From: Dolomitihabitans soli
GTDB lineage: Bacteria; Actinomycetota; Actinomycetes; Streptosporangiales; Streptosporangiaceae
Reading direction: 5' to 3'
Assembly: GCF_022213955.1 (NCBI RefSeq)
Contig: NZ_JAKNTW010000013.1
Span: 248,001 to 312,000 of the forward strand
Length of the DNA: 64,000 bases
In this document: piece after piece, positions 63,620-64,000 of the stretch
Layout of the letters: every line of letters starts with the position of its first letter
Position numbering within the stretch: the stretch's first letter is position 1
Translations under genes and position numbers: made by a program
The notes under the pieces: model-generated
Seen by the model: only the letters and a program-made list of their open reading frames with translations
What the model was told of the DNA's origin: nothing
Databases searched by the model: none

Positions 63620-64000
63620 TCAGGCGGTCGGGCAGGTGTGGGAGAACTCCTTGGTGGCGGAGACGGCGTTCGGGGAGAGGACCTCGAGCGTGACCTTCCC
63701 CGCGGTGGTCGGGAACTCGCCCGGCGTGGTGCTCATGGTCACCGGGATGTCGCCCGCCTTGTCGACCTTGACAGTGGTGTGGCCGTTGGGGACGCTGCCC
63801 CCGATCCTCCACTGGTAGGTCAGCGTGGTCGGACCGGTCACGGCGATGTCGGCCGAGACCTTGACGGCGGGGCCGGCCTTCGACCCGCACGTCGCGTTGT
63901 CGGGCGCGGTGCGCAGGTTGGAGATGGAAGCCGTCACGGCGGCGTCCTTGCACTTCACCTCGGTGGAGGCGACGTTGGAGGACGAGTTGTTCGGGCCGAC
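63620..64000 (-). CDS. Secreted-type protein with Ig-like/PKD-like C-terminal domain (5' end off the right edge)
   Basis: The visible 126 C-terminal residues are open to the window edge. They are beta-rich with Thr/Val/Ser and paired cysteines: STEVKCKDAAVTASIS, APDNATCGSKAG, and TKEFSHTCPTA at the end. VSADIAVTGPTTLTYQWRIGG is typical of PKD or bacterial Ig-like modules found in exported actinobacterial proteins. The N terminus, with any signal peptide or catalytic domain, lies outside the window, so the function cannot be named. Confidence 0.7.
   Translation of the reverse strand, partial: VGPNNSSSNVASTEVKCKDAAVTASISNLRTAPDNATCGSKAGPAVKVSADIAVTGPTTLTYQWRIGGSVPNGHTTVKVDKAGDIPVTMSTTPGEFPTTAGKVTLEVLSPNAVSATKEFSHTCPTA

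Overview
The window is about 72% GC, uses GTG starts freely, and encodes mycothiol S-conjugate amidase, an F420-type PPOX oxidoreductase, a PhoH2 (PIN-PhoH) protein, GTP-dependent PEP carboxykinase and a divergent Lrp/4-hydroxyphenylpyruvate dioxygenase pair. This points to a chromosomal segment of a filamentous actinobacterium. A member of the Streptosporangiaceae is my best guess, inferred from gene content rather than from any search. No phage, insertion sequence or CRISPR array was seen.

Layout. 1-4.2 kb: a branched-chain amino acid ABC operon (livG-F-K-H-M, minus strand; livM runs off the left edge). 4.4-10.1 kb: a glycosyltransferase, a lytic-transglycosylase-like protein, and a response regulator/histidine kinase/lipoprotein operon. 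10.1-12.5 kb: PhoH2 and a cis-prenyl transferase. 12.5-16.9 kb: the most unusual locus, with a DUF692/MNIO iron oxidase, its probable partner protein, and two membrane proteins ending in Gly/Cys-rich tails. 17-25 kb: pckG, a small putative regulator, an NlpC/P60 hydrolase, greA, a DUF4307 protein, mca and small genes. 25-33 kb: a YyaL-type thioredoxin-domain protein, then a surface-glycan cluster (sulfoquinovose-synthase-like enzyme, methyltransferase, GtrA, GT2, epimerase, GT-C). 33-41 kb: class A PBP, Lrp/hppD, RDD protein, M1 peptidase, threonine ammonia-lyase. 41-52 kb: FIST sensor, AAA+/VWA pair, cystathionine gamma-synthase and beta-synthase on either side of an orphan histidine kinase and a duplicated 108-bp repeat. 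52-64 kb: SGNH hydrolase, beta-propeller lipoprotein, thiolase, Bax-inhibitor-like protein, a GntR/nanE/ROK amino-sugar locus with a frameshift in the ROK gene, an odd tRNA, a deformylase-like protein with a substituted catalytic residue, an ACT protein, NDH-2 with a Rex-type operator, and a uracil-DNA glycosylase.

The 13.3-16.9 kb locus is the best candidate for a poorly described system. Two paralogous TIGR04222-type membrane proteins carry a shared C-A-x-G-x-C motif and terminal Gly/Cys tails. They flank a complete MNIO oxidase, an enzyme family known to modify cysteines in ribosomal peptides, and the MNIO is translationally coupled to the first of them. The MNIO partner gene begins with tandem copies of the 3' end of the MNIO gene itself. 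My inference is a membrane-anchored RiPP-like system in which the oxidase modifies the Cys residues of the tails.

Other recurrent patterns: short tandem repeats inside or next to coding ends (7, 9, 12, 51/60 and 108 bp, plus hexamers), leaderless promoters of the form TAGnCT or similar followed 6-8 nt later by GTG, and dyad operators resembling Crp, Rex and DasR sites. Starts were chosen by Shine-Dalgarno spacing, translational coupling or a leaderless -10 box; several differ from the longest open frame.
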